Shown here piece after piece: positions 34,383 to 43,460 of a stretch of 64,000 nucleotides of DNA; position 1 is the first letter of the stretch; each line of letters begins with the position of its first letter. The stretch is from Tissierellia bacterium (GTDB lineage Bacteria; Bacillota; Clostridia; Tissierellales; Peptoniphilaceae), in contig JAUNLK010000001.1 in assembly GCA_030535395.1 (NCBI GenBank), positions 124,001-188,000 on the forward strand, written 5' to 3'. The notes under the pieces were generated by a model that made no database searches, was not told the origin of the DNA, and was given only the letters and a program-made list of their open reading frames with translations. A program made the translations under genes and the position numbers.

Positions 34383-35028
34383 CGAGACTCCTCACTCTCC
34401 GAATTTGCACTCCGTCCACATCCTCCTGGGGAAAGACCCCCTGGAGGAAGCGGTCCGGACGAAGATTGCCCTCATTGCCGGCTCCCAGAAGGGCCCGGAG
34501 GATGAAGTCCTCCCCCTCCTCCAGTTCCAGCTTGTGTATGAGGGGGCGAATGTCCTCATCCACCCAGATTTTTTTCCGGCCCTGTTTCTTCTTTCGGGGC
34601 ACCATGATCTCATCCGCCGCCTCTGCCCTTTCAATGGAGGCCTTGAGGGCCTCGGCATTGGGATAGAGGCTCCGAGGGAAGAGAAAGCGGTACTCCGTGG
34701 TTTTAATGGCGCCAAAGAGGGACTCCTTCCCCACTTTTTCCTCCACGCTGAGGATGCGAATCCCCGGGGGAAGGGCGCTGTTGAGCTCTGCTGCAATGGT
34801 GGAGATGTCGGTGCCATCCTCCACTTCCATCTCCATCCACTCCCCCTCACTCTCCATGCCCACGGAGAGGGGCTGGGTGATGGAGAGCTTCATATGGGGA
34901 TTGAAGCCCTCGGACCAGAGGATGGGAATCCCTGCCCGCTGTACGGCCCGGTGAAAGAGCCTCAAGCTGTCCAGGTGGGAGATAAACTTCACCATGCCCT
35001 CTTTGGAAAATTTAACCTTGAGCTTCAT
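34357..35028 (-). CDS. TIGR03936/DUF2344 radical-SAM-associated protein
   Basis: A 223-residue protein whose N-terminus (KVKFSKEGMVKFISHLDSLR) and GFNPHMKLSITQPLSVGMES segment are diagnostic of the DUF2344 family. It is almost always encoded next to a TIGR03960 radical SAM protein and near RNase E/G, rplU and rpmA, as here apart from rplU/rpmA. Function unknown; a role in tRNA or rRNA modification is often supposed. It overlaps the radical SAM gene by 17 bases. Confidence 0.9.
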   Translation of the reverse strand: MKLKVKFSKEGMVKFISHLDSLRLFHRAVQRAGIPILWSEGFNPHMKLSITQPLSVGMESEGEWMEMEVEDGTDISTIAAELNSALPPGIRILSVEEKVGKESLFGAIKTTEYRFLFPRSLYPNAEALKASIERAEAADEIMVPRKKKQGRKKIWVDEDIRPLIHKLELEEGEDFILRALLGAGNEGNLRPDRFLQGVFPQEDVDGVQIRRVRSLDENEKQIS

Positions 35029-36868
35029 GAAATTCCCTCCACATGGAACAATTTTCTATGCCGCAGCCATTGCAGCCCAGTCGGCAGTCCTTGGTGGTCT
35101 CAGCCGCCAGTGATTTTTGGTATTCCCTCCACAGATAGTTCTTGGAGACCCCTATGTCCATCATGTCCCAGGGGAGGAGCTCCTCAAAGGGGCGCTCCCG
35201 ATTGGCGTAGAAGTCGCCGTCCAGGCCCTCTTCTCGAAGGGCCTCCTCCCACTTGGCCATGGAGAAGTACTCGCTCCAGCCATCGAAGGTCTGGCCCTTT
35301 CGCCAGGCCCTCTCAATGACCTCTGCCACCCGCCGGTCCCCCCGGGCGAGGATGGCCTCCATCCGGGAGACCTCCGGCTCGTGATAGGCGAATTTCACCT
35401 TGGGGTCCCGGAAGGCGTCCTTGAGGGCCCGGGCCTTTTCCGTAAATTCCTCCACCGAATCCTGGGCCACCCACTGGAAGGGGGTGAAGGCCTTGGGGAC
35501 AAAGCAGGAGGCGGAGGCCGTCAGGTGGAAATTCCCCTTGATCTCCTCCTTGGGGCGATTGAAAAACTCCGCCTTCACCTTCTGGGCCAGTTTGTGAATG
35601 CCCATGACATCCTCCATGGTCTCCCCGGGCAGGCCAATCATAAAGTAGAGTTTCATCCGGCTGTAGCCCTCTTTAAAGACCCCTCGGGCCACATTGAGAA
35701 GGTCCTCCTCGGTGACATTCTTATTGATGACATCCCTCATTCTCTGGCTCCCCGCCTCGGGGGCAAAGGTGAGGCCGCTCTTTCTCACCCGCTGAATGTC
35801 CTTTAGGATGTCCAGCATAAAGGTGTCCAGGCGGAGGGAGGGGAGGGAGATGCTCACATTGTCCTTCTCGTAGCGGCCCACCAGCTCATCCACCAAGGGC
35901 CTCAGGTCCCGGTAGTCGCAGGAGGAGAGGCTGCTCAGGGAGACCTCGGAGTAGCCAGTCTCCCTGACCATGTGGTCGATTTGATCCACAATGTCGGCCA
36001 CCTTCCGCTCCCTGACGGGGCGGTACATCATCCCCGCCTGGCAGAAGCGGCAGCCCTGGGTGCAGCCCCGGAAGAGCTCCGTGGCCACTCGGTCGTGGAC
36101 CGTCTCCAAATAGGGCACAATGAGCTTACTGTGGCTGAAGTAGTCCCCCATGTCCTCCACCCGGACCCGCTTGATTTTTTCCCGGGCCCCTTCCACTTTG
36201 GGGCGGAAGGACTTCAAGGTGCCGTCGTCATTGTAGCTCACCTCATAGAAGGAGGGCACATAGATGCCGTCCAGCTTGGCGGCCTCCAGGAGGATCTCTC
36301 CCTTGGAGCGGCCCTCCTTCTTGCCCCTGCTAATGAGGTCCATGAGTTTCAGATTGACCTCCTCCCCCTCCCCAATGATGAAGAGGTCCACAAAGGGGGC
36401 CATGGGCTCGGGGGTGGTGGCGCAGGGTCCCCCCGCCACGATGATGGGGTCCGACTCCCCTCGGTTTTCGCTGCGGACCTCCAGGCCCGCCAGGTCCAAC
36501 ATATTGAGGACATTGGTGTAGCTCATCTCATACTGGAGGGTGAAGCCAATGACGTCGAAGGCCTTGGCCTCGGTCTTGCTCTCCAGTCCGTAGAGGGCAA
36601 TCCCCTTCTCCCTCATCTGGGCCTCCATATCGGGCCAGGGGGCGAAGGCCCGCTCCAGGAGGTACTCCGGCCGCTCATTGGTGAGATAGTATAAAATTTG
36701 CAGTCCCAAGTGGCTCATGCCCACTTCGTAGACATCGGGGAAGCAAAAGAGAAAGGAGAGGTCCACGGCGCTGTGATCTTTGGCCACGGTATTCCACTCC
36801 CCCCCAATGTAGCGAGCGGGTTTTTCCACTTTTTTCAAACACTGCTCTAAGTGATCAATTGATATCAA
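35012..36868 (-). CDS. TIGR03960 family B12-binding-type radical SAM protein
   Basis: A 618-residue protein with an N-terminal B12-binding-like region (about 40-170; PDVYEVGMSHLGLQILYYL) and a radical SAM core with the cluster motif RGCTQGCRFCQAG near residue 270. The C-terminus has CRLGCNGCGIENC, a second cysteine cluster. The likely start is TTG at 36866-36868, with AAAGGG about seven bases upstream. The reaction catalysed is unknown. In some genomes this and DUF2344 are fused; here they overlap. Confidence 0.9.
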   Translation of the reverse strand: MISIDHLEQCLKKVEKPARYIGGEWNTVAKDHSAVDLSFLFCFPDVYEVGMSHLGLQILYYLTNERPEYLLERAFAPWPDMEAQMREKGIALYGLESKTEAKAFDVIGFTLQYEMSYTNVLNMLDLAGLEVRSENRGESDPIIVAGGPCATTPEPMAPFVDLFIIGEGEEVNLKLMDLISRGKKEGRSKGEILLEAAKLDGIYVPSFYEVSYNDDGTLKSFRPKVEGAREKIKRVRVEDMGDYFSHSKLIVPYLETVHDRVATELFRGCTQGCRFCQAGMMYRPVRERKVADIVDQIDHMVRETGYSEVSLSSLSSCDYRDLRPLVDELVGRYEKDNVSISLPSLRLDTFMLDILKDIQRVRKSGLTFAPEAGSQRMRDVINKNVTEEDLLNVARGVFKEGYSRMKLYFMIGLPGETMEDVMGIHKLAQKVKAEFFNRPKEEIKGNFHLTASASCFVPKAFTPFQWVAQDSVEEFTEKARALKDAFRDPKVKFAYHEPEVSRMEAILARGDRRVAEVIERAWRKGQTFDGWSEYFSMAKWEEALREEGLDGDFYANRERPFEELLPWDMMDIGVSKNYLWREYQKSLAAETTKDCRLGCNGCGIENCSMWREFHEAQG

Positions 36869-36895
36869 AGGTCATCCCTTTCATCTATAGTCCAG

Positions 36896-36915
36896 AGGCT
36901 CCCTGAGGGGAGCCT
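36896..36915 (-). other. GC-rich hairpin between mrdA and the radical SAM gene
   Basis: An 8-bp perfect stem (AGGCTCCC/GGGAGCCT) with a four-base loop starts 12 bases after the mrdA stop. The minus strand after it reads CTGGACTATAG with no T run, so it is at most a partial attenuator or an RNA-processing or stability element. Confidence 0.5.
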
Positions 36916-36927
36916 GAATTCTTTTCA

Positions 36928-39900
36928 TTAGTATGCCACGGTGGTTTCCACTGGCAGGGTGGAGGGCTCCACCTTCTTGTTGAAGCCCAGGTACTCGGCA
37001 AAAATTTCCTGCATCATGGGGGAGGCATTGGTGCCGCTGCCCCCCTGAAAGAGGACGATGGCCACGGCAATTTCGGGATTATCGGCGGGGGCATAGCCCA
37101 CCTGCCAGGCGAAGGAGTCGAAGGTCTCCCCGGTGTAGGGATTCTGACCACTCCGCTCGGCGGTCCCCGTCTTCAGGGCCACATCCACGGGAAAATCGGC
37201 GTAGAGCTTGCCGATGATGCTGTTCTTTGCCACCATCTCCATTCCCTCTTGGATGGGATCGTAGTAGGCATCGGGCAGGTCCAGGGGGTGGTCCACCACT
37301 TTTTTCTGATAGGAACCATTGTTTTTTCCCGTCACCGATTTCACCAGGTGGAGATCGTAGAGGTGGCCCCGATTGGCCAAAGTCATGGTGTAGCGGGCCA
37401 GCTGGATGGGGGTGTAGGCATTTTCCCCCTGGCCTATGAGGATGTTCATGGTGTCGGCCATTTTCCAGCGGGCCTGATCCAGATAGGTGTATTTAATGAG
37501 GTCCACAATGGGCACCCGGTCGTTGGGGGCCTTGGCATCGGGGTTCATGCCCATCTTTTCCATCTTTTTGTAGAGCTCAGGACGACTGAGGGGCTCCTCC
37601 CCCACCAGGGCCACCAGAGTCTCCTTCATGGCCTCCCGCTCCTCCACTGTGGCCTCCGGCGGCACATAGTGGTCCATATTGGCCTCCAGGTGCCGGGAAA
37701 GGAGGGCCTTCATGGTCTGGGTCTTGGCCTGGGGATCGGGTCGAATGCCCCGGCTCTCCTGGGGAATATTGATCTCGATATTGGTCTTTTCCCCCAGACC
37801 AAAGGCCTGGGCCATGGCGTCGATGTCCTTGGGGCCCACGGTGACTCCCATGGAGGTGCCAGTCTTTTGATCTTCCCCCAGACCCAGGGAGTAAAAGTAG
37901 TAGTTGTTGGAATCGCGAATGGCCGTGGCCAGATTTTCCGGCCCCTGGAGTTCTCGCTTCTGATTCCACAGCCAGTTGCCAAAGACCTGGCCCCCCACGG
38001 TGACAAAGCCCCCGTCCTGAATGGTGAGATTGGGGTCCAGGCCCAGTTTCTCCGCCGCCAGTCCCGAGATCATCTTAAAAATGGACCCCGGCTGAATGGC
38101 CGATTGAAGGGCGATATTGTAGAGGGGTCTGGCCGCCAAGGGATTGTCCTCCTCCTTAGTTTGGAGGAGGGCCCAGTCCGCCGGGCGAATCCCCTTGCTG
38201 AAGAGATTGGGATCGTAGGCGGGGTAGGAGCTCATGGCCAGGATGTCGCCATTGCGCACATCCAAGACCACTGCCGCCCCACTGGTGGCCTCCCTGTAGG
38301 GCCGGCCCTTTTCGCTACTGGTGAGATAGGGCATGGAGCCCCAGGGGCCGTAGTACATGCCGCCCCCTCGGATCTCCGCCAGTCCCCGCTCCATGGACTC
38401 CTCCACTTGTTTTTGGAGGCCGCTGTCCAGGGTGAGGAGGACATCATTCCCCTGCTGGGGGGCAATCTCCTCGATGATATTGGTGGTGTTGCCGGTGCTG
38501 TCCACCTGGACCCTGCGGGTGCCCAAAGTGCCCCGCAGCTGTAGCTCAAAGCGCTCCTCGATGCCGGTCTTTCCAATGAGGGCATTGCGATCGTAGCCCA
38601 GTTCCTTGATATAGCGCTGAATTTCCTGCTCCTGGGCGATGCTCCCAATATAGCCCAAGGCGTGGGCGGCCCTTTGGCCATAGGGATAGGAGCGAATGGG
38701 CTCCACGGAGACCTGGATGCCCCGGGCCGACGCCAAATTTTCCTCGATTTTGGCCACGGTTTCATTTTCAATTTCGTAGGCGTAGTTCACGGGGATGTAG
38801 GCATAGGAGCCCTGCTCCTTTACCGCCTCGTAGATGGAGAGGATGTTCTCCTGCTCGTAGATGGAGAGATCCCCCTGGAGTTCATAGGCGGCGACAAATT
38901 CCTCCCACAGTTTTTTGGAACCCTCCTGGGGCTTGAGGCGCACCCGCTGGAAGAGGTCCTGGGCATTTTTTATTTGGGTGTACTGATAGCCCTGGGCCAC
39001 GGAGATGGAGGCATTGACCCCCGCCTCAATGAGGGCCATCTGGGCCAGGGAGGCATTGTCCTCTCGGGAGAGGAGGGAGGCGAGAAAATCCTCGTCCTCA
39101 TAGGCCTTCAAAATTTCATCGGTGACATCCCGCTTGTCCAGGAGAATCCTCCCCTTCAGATGGCGGTAGTCCCCGGGGCCCTTTTTTTCCTGATAGTGGG
39201 CCAAGAGTTCTGCCACAAAATCCTCATCCTCCAGGAGATTGGGGAGGGCGTAGGCCTGTACCAGGTGGATGAAATCTTCCTTGGCCGAGCTCTCCCAGGT
39301 GATCTTGGAGTGAAGGGGGAGCAGCTGGGCCTTTTTGGCAATGTACTGATCGAAATAGTCATTGCCGTGGGTCCTGAGGCCCACCCCCCGGACCCGGGCC
39401 CTGGCCCCCACGGTGTCATAGGCGAGTTTTCTCGCAACGGGATGGCCCAAAAGGACCCTCAGGGCGCTGTCCTCCCCCTGAAGATAGGCCACCATGGCCG
39501 CCATGGGCGTCGCCTCCTTTTCCAGACCCAGGTCCCTCAAAAAGGACTCGTGGCCCGCCCCGTAGATGAGGGCGCCACTCTGGAGGTCAAAGGGGAGGTC
39601 ATCGCTGATGTTTTTCAAAAGATTGGGGAGGACCTCATAGGAGAAGTGGTCCCCATAGGGCTTTTCATAGGCGGAAGTGAGGAAGCCCTCCAGGGCCGCC
39701 GGCTCCTTCAACAGTTCCACCACAATGTCCTCGGGGCTCTCCTCCCGGCTGTAGTCTTTGATATCCCCATAGACGAAGACATTGAGATTCAGGGGAAAGA
39801 CATCCATGGGCTCCGCCCCGTCCTCCTCCAAAAAGCGGGACAGAATTAAAAAGTTTTGGTTTTTCTCCTCCAATTTTTGCCCGTCCAGCTCGTCCTTTAA

Positions 39901-40149
39901 AAGCTGCACGGTAAATACCGGCCGGTTCCCTGCCAAAATGAGGCCATTTCGGTCTCGAATGGCCCCCCTCTTGGCGGTGAGGGCGATCTCCTTTACCCGG
40001 CGCTGATCCGCCAAGTTCCGGTACTTCCCACCGTCCACAATGGTGAATCGAAAGAGCTGGAGCAATAGCAGGAGGAATAGAATCAGGACAATGCCGCCAA
40101 AAATGTGCCCTCTGCTCCGCTGATTCAAGCGTTCAAACCAACGGTTCAA
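36928..40149 (-). CDS. mrdA: Penicillin-binding protein 2 (elongasome transpeptidase), enlarged
   Basis: Cross-links peptidoglycan during side-wall growth. One membrane helix lies at about 17-38. The transpeptidase motifs are complete: SIFK with Ser689, SNN with Ser747, and KTGTAE with Lys993. The protein is 1073 residues against about 600-700 for classical PBP2. Extra sequence includes a helical region at about 100-440 between the membrane anchor and the dimerisation domain, and about 100 residues (810-900) between SNN and KTG. Clostridial PBP2 proteins are often long, but this is at the upper end. The start is TTG at 40147-40149 with AGGAG seven bases upstream, overlapping mreD. Confidence 0.93.
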   Translation of the reverse strand: MNRWFERLNQRSRGHIFGGIVLILFLLLLLQLFRFTIVDGGKYRNLADQRRVKEIALTAKRGAIRDRNGLILAGNRPVFTVQLLKDELDGQKLEEKNQNFLILSRFLEEDGAEPMDVFPLNLNVFVYGDIKDYSREESPEDIVVELLKEPAALEGFLTSAYEKPYGDHFSYEVLPNLLKNISDDLPFDLQSGALIYGAGHESFLRDLGLEKEATPMAAMVAYLQGEDSALRVLLGHPVARKLAYDTVGARARVRGVGLRTHGNDYFDQYIAKKAQLLPLHSKITWESSAKEDFIHLVQAYALPNLLEDEDFVAELLAHYQEKKGPGDYRHLKGRILLDKRDVTDEILKAYEDEDFLASLLSREDNASLAQMALIEAGVNASISVAQGYQYTQIKNAQDLFQRVRLKPQEGSKKLWEEFVAAYELQGDLSIYEQENILSIYEAVKEQGSYAYIPVNYAYEIENETVAKIEENLASARGIQVSVEPIRSYPYGQRAAHALGYIGSIAQEQEIQRYIKELGYDRNALIGKTGIEERFELQLRGTLGTRRVQVDSTGNTTNIIEEIAPQQGNDVLLTLDSGLQKQVEESMERGLAEIRGGGMYYGPWGSMPYLTSSEKGRPYREATSGAAVVLDVRNGDILAMSSYPAYDPNLFSKGIRPADWALLQTKEEDNPLAARPLYNIALQSAIQPGSIFKMISGLAAEKLGLDPNLTIQDGGFVTVGGQVFGNWLWNQKRELQGPENLATAIRDSNNYYFYSLGLGEDQKTGTSMGVTVGPKDIDAMAQAFGLGEKTNIEINIPQESRGIRPDPQAKTQTMKALLSRHLEANMDHYVPPEATVEEREAMKETLVALVGEEPLSRPELYKKMEKMGMNPDAKAPNDRVPIVDLIKYTYLDQARWKMADTMNILIGQGENAYTPIQLARYTMTLANRGHLYDLHLVKSVTGKNNGSYQKKVVDHPLDLPDAYYDPIQEGMEMVAKNSIIGKLYADFPVDVALKTGTAERSGQNPYTGETFDSFAWQVGYAPADNPEIAVAIVLFQGGSGTNASPMMQEIFAEYLGFNKKVEPSTLPVETTVAY

Positions 40150-40648
40150 ATTCGTGCTCCTTTCTCAGTTCTTCCAGGCCCTTGTAGCGCCTTTTGGGGA
40201 GGTGGCTGCTCCCCAGATAGCTGTAGAGGCCCGTGGCCAGGATTCTCCTCAGGAGAATGCCCCCGTCCATGAGGGCCGCCTGCCCATTGAAAAAGAGGAG
40301 GGCAAAGCCCATGACAATGGTGCTGATGCCATAGCCCAGAGCCGCCGTGAAGAGGGCCTCCAGGGGAGAGCCGTCCCCCAGCCACTGCTCCGTCCACTCC
40401 ACCCACAGGAAAAATAAAAGGAAGAGGAGGAGATAGACCCCGCCGCCACTGCCTATGGTGCCGTCGAAGATCATTCCCCCGTAGAGGGTGTAGAGGAAGC
40501 GGTGGCTCCTCTTGTTGAGGAGGATCACCCCCACGGGGACCAGGGCCCCCTGGAGGAATCCGGGAAGCCCGCCGTAGAGGACGCTCAGCTGTAAAAAAGG
40601 CGCCATCAAAAGTGCCAATACCAGTAGTACTCTCTTGCCCCTCTTCAT
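40133..40648 (-). CDS. mreD: Rod-shape-determining protein MreD
   Basis: A 171-residue membrane protein with about five hydrophobic helices, without strong motifs except the FLYTLYGGMIFDGTIGSGGG stretch typical of the family. It belongs to the elongasome and links MreC to the synthases. Its place between mreC and mrdA, overlapping both, makes the call firm. Confidence 0.88.
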   Translation of the reverse strand: MKRGKRVLLVLALLMAPFLQLSVLYGGLPGFLQGALVPVGVILLNKRSHRFLYTLYGGMIFDGTIGSGGGVYLLLFLLFFLWVEWTEQWLGDGSPLEALFTAALGYGISTIVMGFALLFFNGQAALMDGGILLRRILATGLYSYLGSSHLPKRRYKGLEELRKEHEFEPLV

Positions 40649-41637
40649 TGATCATCCCCCTCCTGGACTGGATTATTTTGGGGCCCCTCATTCCCCTGGG
40701 CCCCTGCCTCGGGAAGCTCCTGTTCTTCTTGAGCTGCAGTCTCCCCCTGGGCCTCCGCCGGGAGCTCCTCCGGCCTCATCTCCCCCTCTCCCTCCAGAAT
40801 GCGGGGGGCCTCCGTGATTACGTGGACCTCATAGAGCTTTTTAAAATCCACCGCCGGAGTCACCACTAAGTTCTTAACCAGGGTGGTCTCGTCATTGACC
40901 ACCTTTTGGACTTTCCCAATGTAGATCCCCGGGGCGTAGAGGTCCCCCAGCCCCGAGGTGATGAGATCGTCATCGGGGACCAAGTCGGCATAGAGATCGT
41001 AGGCATAGCCGTGGACCTGGTGGTCCCTGCCCTGGACAATGCCCCCGTCCAGGGTGCGAATGCTCCGAAAGCTCACGGCATTGTTCTCATCGATGATGGT
41101 GCGGACCTTGGAGGTAAAGGGCCCGGCCTCCTCCACATAGCCCACCAGGCCCTCGGGGGCCGCGCCCCCCTCATAGGAGAGGGCCACCACCACGGTGTCC
41201 CCCTGGGAGATGCCGTCCCGGGTCCCCACATCGATGCCAATGCGGTCGAAGAAGAAGCCCTCGTTCTTTTGGATGACCCGAGCGGGGACCGTCTTCCACT
41301 TCTTCTGCTTCAGGCGATAGGCATTGGTGAGCTGGGGAGACCTGGAGATGATGTCCTTGAGATTCTGATTCTCCAAAGCCAGGGCCCGATTCTCCTCCTC
41401 CAGGCGGTAGTAGTCCCTGGCCAGGGTGCCCAAATTGGGAATTTCAGAGATGGAGCCCCCCATTCTGGCGAGGATGCCGGAAAAGCTCCGCTGTATGGGG
41501 CTGGTGGCCGTGAGGAGGATGCCGTCCAGGGTGCCATAGATGGCTCTGCCCGGCGAGGTGAAGCCCAAAAAGAGGATCCCCAGGACGATGACGGCGCTAA
41601 TGAACCAGTTGCGCCGAATTCCCTTGAGGCGGTTCAT
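40645..41637 (-). CDS. mreC: Rod-shape-determining protein MreC
   Basis: A bitopic membrane protein of 330 residues: one helix at about 11-28, a coiled coil at about 65-95, and the double beta-barrel (GLVGYVEEAGPFTSKVRTII; LITSGLGDLYAPGIYIGKV). The last 45 residues are Glu/Gln-rich and acidic, an extension beyond the usual end. MreC scaffolds the wall-elongation complex and activates PBP2. mreB, normally directly upstream, is absent; the Maf-RadC gene overlaps instead. Confidence 0.95.
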   Translation of the reverse strand: MNRLKGIRRNWFISAVIVLGILFLGFTSPGRAIYGTLDGILLTATSPIQRSFSGILARMGGSISEIPNLGTLARDYYRLEEENRALALENQNLKDIISRSPQLTNAYRLKQKKWKTVPARVIQKNEGFFFDRIGIDVGTRDGISQGDTVVVALSYEGGAAPEGLVGYVEEAGPFTSKVRTIIDENNAVSFRSIRTLDGGIVQGRDHQVHGYAYDLYADLVPDDDLITSGLGDLYAPGIYIGKVQKVVNDETTLVKNLVVTPAVDFKKLYEVHVITEAPRILEGEGEMRPEELPAEAQGETAAQEEQELPEAGAQGNEGPQNNPVQEGDDQ

Positions 41638-42932
41638 AGAAGTCGCCCCTGTTCCAAATAGCTGTAGTATCTCTCAGGGCCGTCCCCAATGATGATGTGG
41701 TCATTGACGGGGATGTTTAAGATTCTCCCCGCCTCCACCAGCCGCCGGGTGAGGCCGTCGTCCTCCCGAGAGGGGGCCACCACCCCCGTGGGGTGATTGT
41801 GATAGAGGAGAATGGAGTGGCACTTCCTGGCCACCACCCCGGCAAAGACCTCCCGGGGGGAGAGGAGGGTGGCATCCACCATGCCCCGGGAGATGGTCTC
41901 CTCCAGGAGGACGTGCTTCTTGGTGTCCAGGCCCACCACGCGAAATTCCTCCACATCCAAGGGACTCATCTCATCGAAGTAGTAGTCCGCCGCCTTTTTG
42001 GGGCTGTCCAGCTTCTGGGACCTCCGCTCCGCTTTGCCCATGCGCTTGTGGATTTCTGTGATGGCCAAAAGCCGGGCGGCCTTGGAATCGCCGATTCCCA
42101 AAAGACTGGTGTAGTCGTGGAAGTTCGCCCTCTTGAGGCTCCCCAGACCCTCATAGCCGTATTTTCCCTGGAGATTGTAGAGGAGCTCCCCGGCAAGCTC
42201 CACCACCGTCTGCCCCGGTCGGCCCGTTCTGAGAAAGATGGCCAAGAGCTCCTCGTCCCCAAGAGCCTCGGCCCCCAGGCGGAGGAGTCGCTCCTCGGGG
42301 AGGGACTCCCTGGGAAGCTCCTTCAAAGTCTGGGTCCTAAGAGGGGCGCCCTTGCCCCCGGCCCTGCCCTCCCTCCAGCGGGCAAGAAGCTCATCCACCT
42401 TCACGACGGGAAGGCCCACCACCGTGTCCCGATCCCCCTCCACGGAGGCGCCGAAGAGCTCCTCCACATCCTGAATCCCATAGGCGCCGGCCTTGTCCTG
42501 ATAGGTGTTCTCCGCCAGATACATGGAAATCACCCCATCGGAGAGCGCCGAAAAAGACACCCGGGCCACATCGTAGTCCGTCTCCGTCCTCTTTCCGTCG
42601 GTGAGGGTGTAGCCGGTGTAGACCTCGTGGCTCCTGCCACTGAGGGAGCGGAGCATCTGCCGGGCCTCCTCCAGGCTCCCGGGCTTTTCCAAGAGGACCC
42701 CGTCCCGGACCACCACGGTGTCGGCGGCGAAGATCAGCCCCTCCCCCGCCTCTTCCGCAACGCTCCGGGCCTTTAAGTAGCTCAAGTTCATCACATAGCT
42801 CTCGGGGTCCCGGTAGCGAATGGCGGACTCGTCCAATTGGGGCTTGAGGCCCACCACCTCAAAGGAACCGTGGAGCTTCTGAATCAGCGCCTTTCTCCTG
42901 GGCGAGGTGGACGCTAAAAAAATCTTGTACAT
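41634..42932 (-). CDS. Maf nucleotide pyrophosphatase fused to RadC
   Basis: A single uninterrupted frame of 432 residues joins two families. Residues 1-190 are Maf (YhdE-type house-cleaning nucleotide pyrophosphatase): LASTSPRRKALIQKL, FAADTVVV, RSHEVYTGYTL, AYGIQDVEELF and VGLPV. Residues about 200-432 are RadC/UPF0758: the helix-hairpin-helix part (LGDEELLAIFLRTG; LLGIGDSKAARLLA) and the JAMM metalloprotease-like core LLYHNHPTGVVAPSREDD near 375-392. The ATG is at 42932, overlap four bases with mreC. In related genomes maf, radC, mreB and mreC are separate neighbours. RadC has no settled function despite its name. Confidence 0.92.
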   Translation of the reverse strand: MYKIFLASTSPRRKALIQKLHGSFEVVGLKPQLDESAIRYRDPESYVMNLSYLKARSVAEEAGEGLIFAADTVVVRDGVLLEKPGSLEEARQMLRSLSGRSHEVYTGYTLTDGKRTETDYDVARVSFSALSDGVISMYLAENTYQDKAGAYGIQDVEELFGASVEGDRDTVVGLPVVKVDELLARWREGRAGGKGAPLRTQTLKELPRESLPEERLLRLGAEALGDEELLAIFLRTGRPGQTVVELAGELLYNLQGKYGYEGLGSLKRANFHDYTSLLGIGDSKAARLLAITEIHKRMGKAERRSQKLDSPKKAADYYFDEMSPLDVEEFRVVGLDTKKHVLLEETISRGMVDATLLSPREVFAGVVARKCHSILLYHNHPTGVVAPSREDDGLTRRLVEAGRILNIPVNDHIIIGDGPERYYSYLEQGRLL

Positions 42933-42935
42933 AAA

Positions 42936-43460
42936 TCACCTCACGATGTGTAACGACAGCAGGTGCCTGGATAGAATATTGGCCGTGTGGCCCACAAAAA
43001 TCCCGGTGAAAATCCCCAAGAGGAGGAGGGCCGGGAGATAGTTGATGAGCCCCACATTGTGCACCATGAACATGGCAGTGGCCACCTGGCCCACATTGTG
43101 AAAGGCCGAGCCCAATAGGCTGATCCCAATGAGGGAGACTCTGGGCAGCCGCTCAAAGGCCAGGGCCATGACCACCGAGGAGAGGAGGGCCCCGGCGAAG
43201 CTGTAGAAAAAGCTGGTGACGGCCCCCGTCACCAACATGAGCACCAGGGACTTGGTGAGTGCCACAGCAATGGCATCCCGCCGGCCAAAGACCACCATGG
43301 TGGTGACAATGACCACATTGGAAAGGCCCAGGCGGGCCCCGGGCATGGCAATGGGCAGGGGCATCATATTTTCAATAAAACCGATCCCCGTGGCAATGGC
43401 AATGAGGAGCCCCAAAAAAATCTGCTTTCTCAGGGCATTGTGGGAAGAGCTGATATTCAT
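42936..43460 (-). CDS. Gx transporter family membrane protein
   Basis: A 174-residue membrane protein of the Gx_transp family (older name heptaprenyl diphosphate synthase component I). ENMMPLPIAMPGARLGLSNV near the N-terminus is the family signature, followed by about five helices with many small residues. Resembles substrate-specific components of energy-coupled uptake systems; the substrate is unknown. It is usually paired with the NusG-II gene that overlaps it here. Confidence 0.85.
   Translation of the reverse strand: MNISSSHNALRKQIFLGLLIAIATGIGFIENMMPLPIAMPGARLGLSNVVIVTTMVVFGRRDAIAVALTKSLVLMLVTGAVTSFFYSFAGALLSSVVMALAFERLPRVSLIGISLLGSAFHNVGQVATAMFMVHNVGLINYLPALLLLGIFTGIFVGHTANILSRHLLSLHIVR

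Noticed and set aside
36896-36915. Terminator after mrdA
   Set aside because: The stem is good, but the minus strand continues without a T run, so it is listed only as a hairpin.
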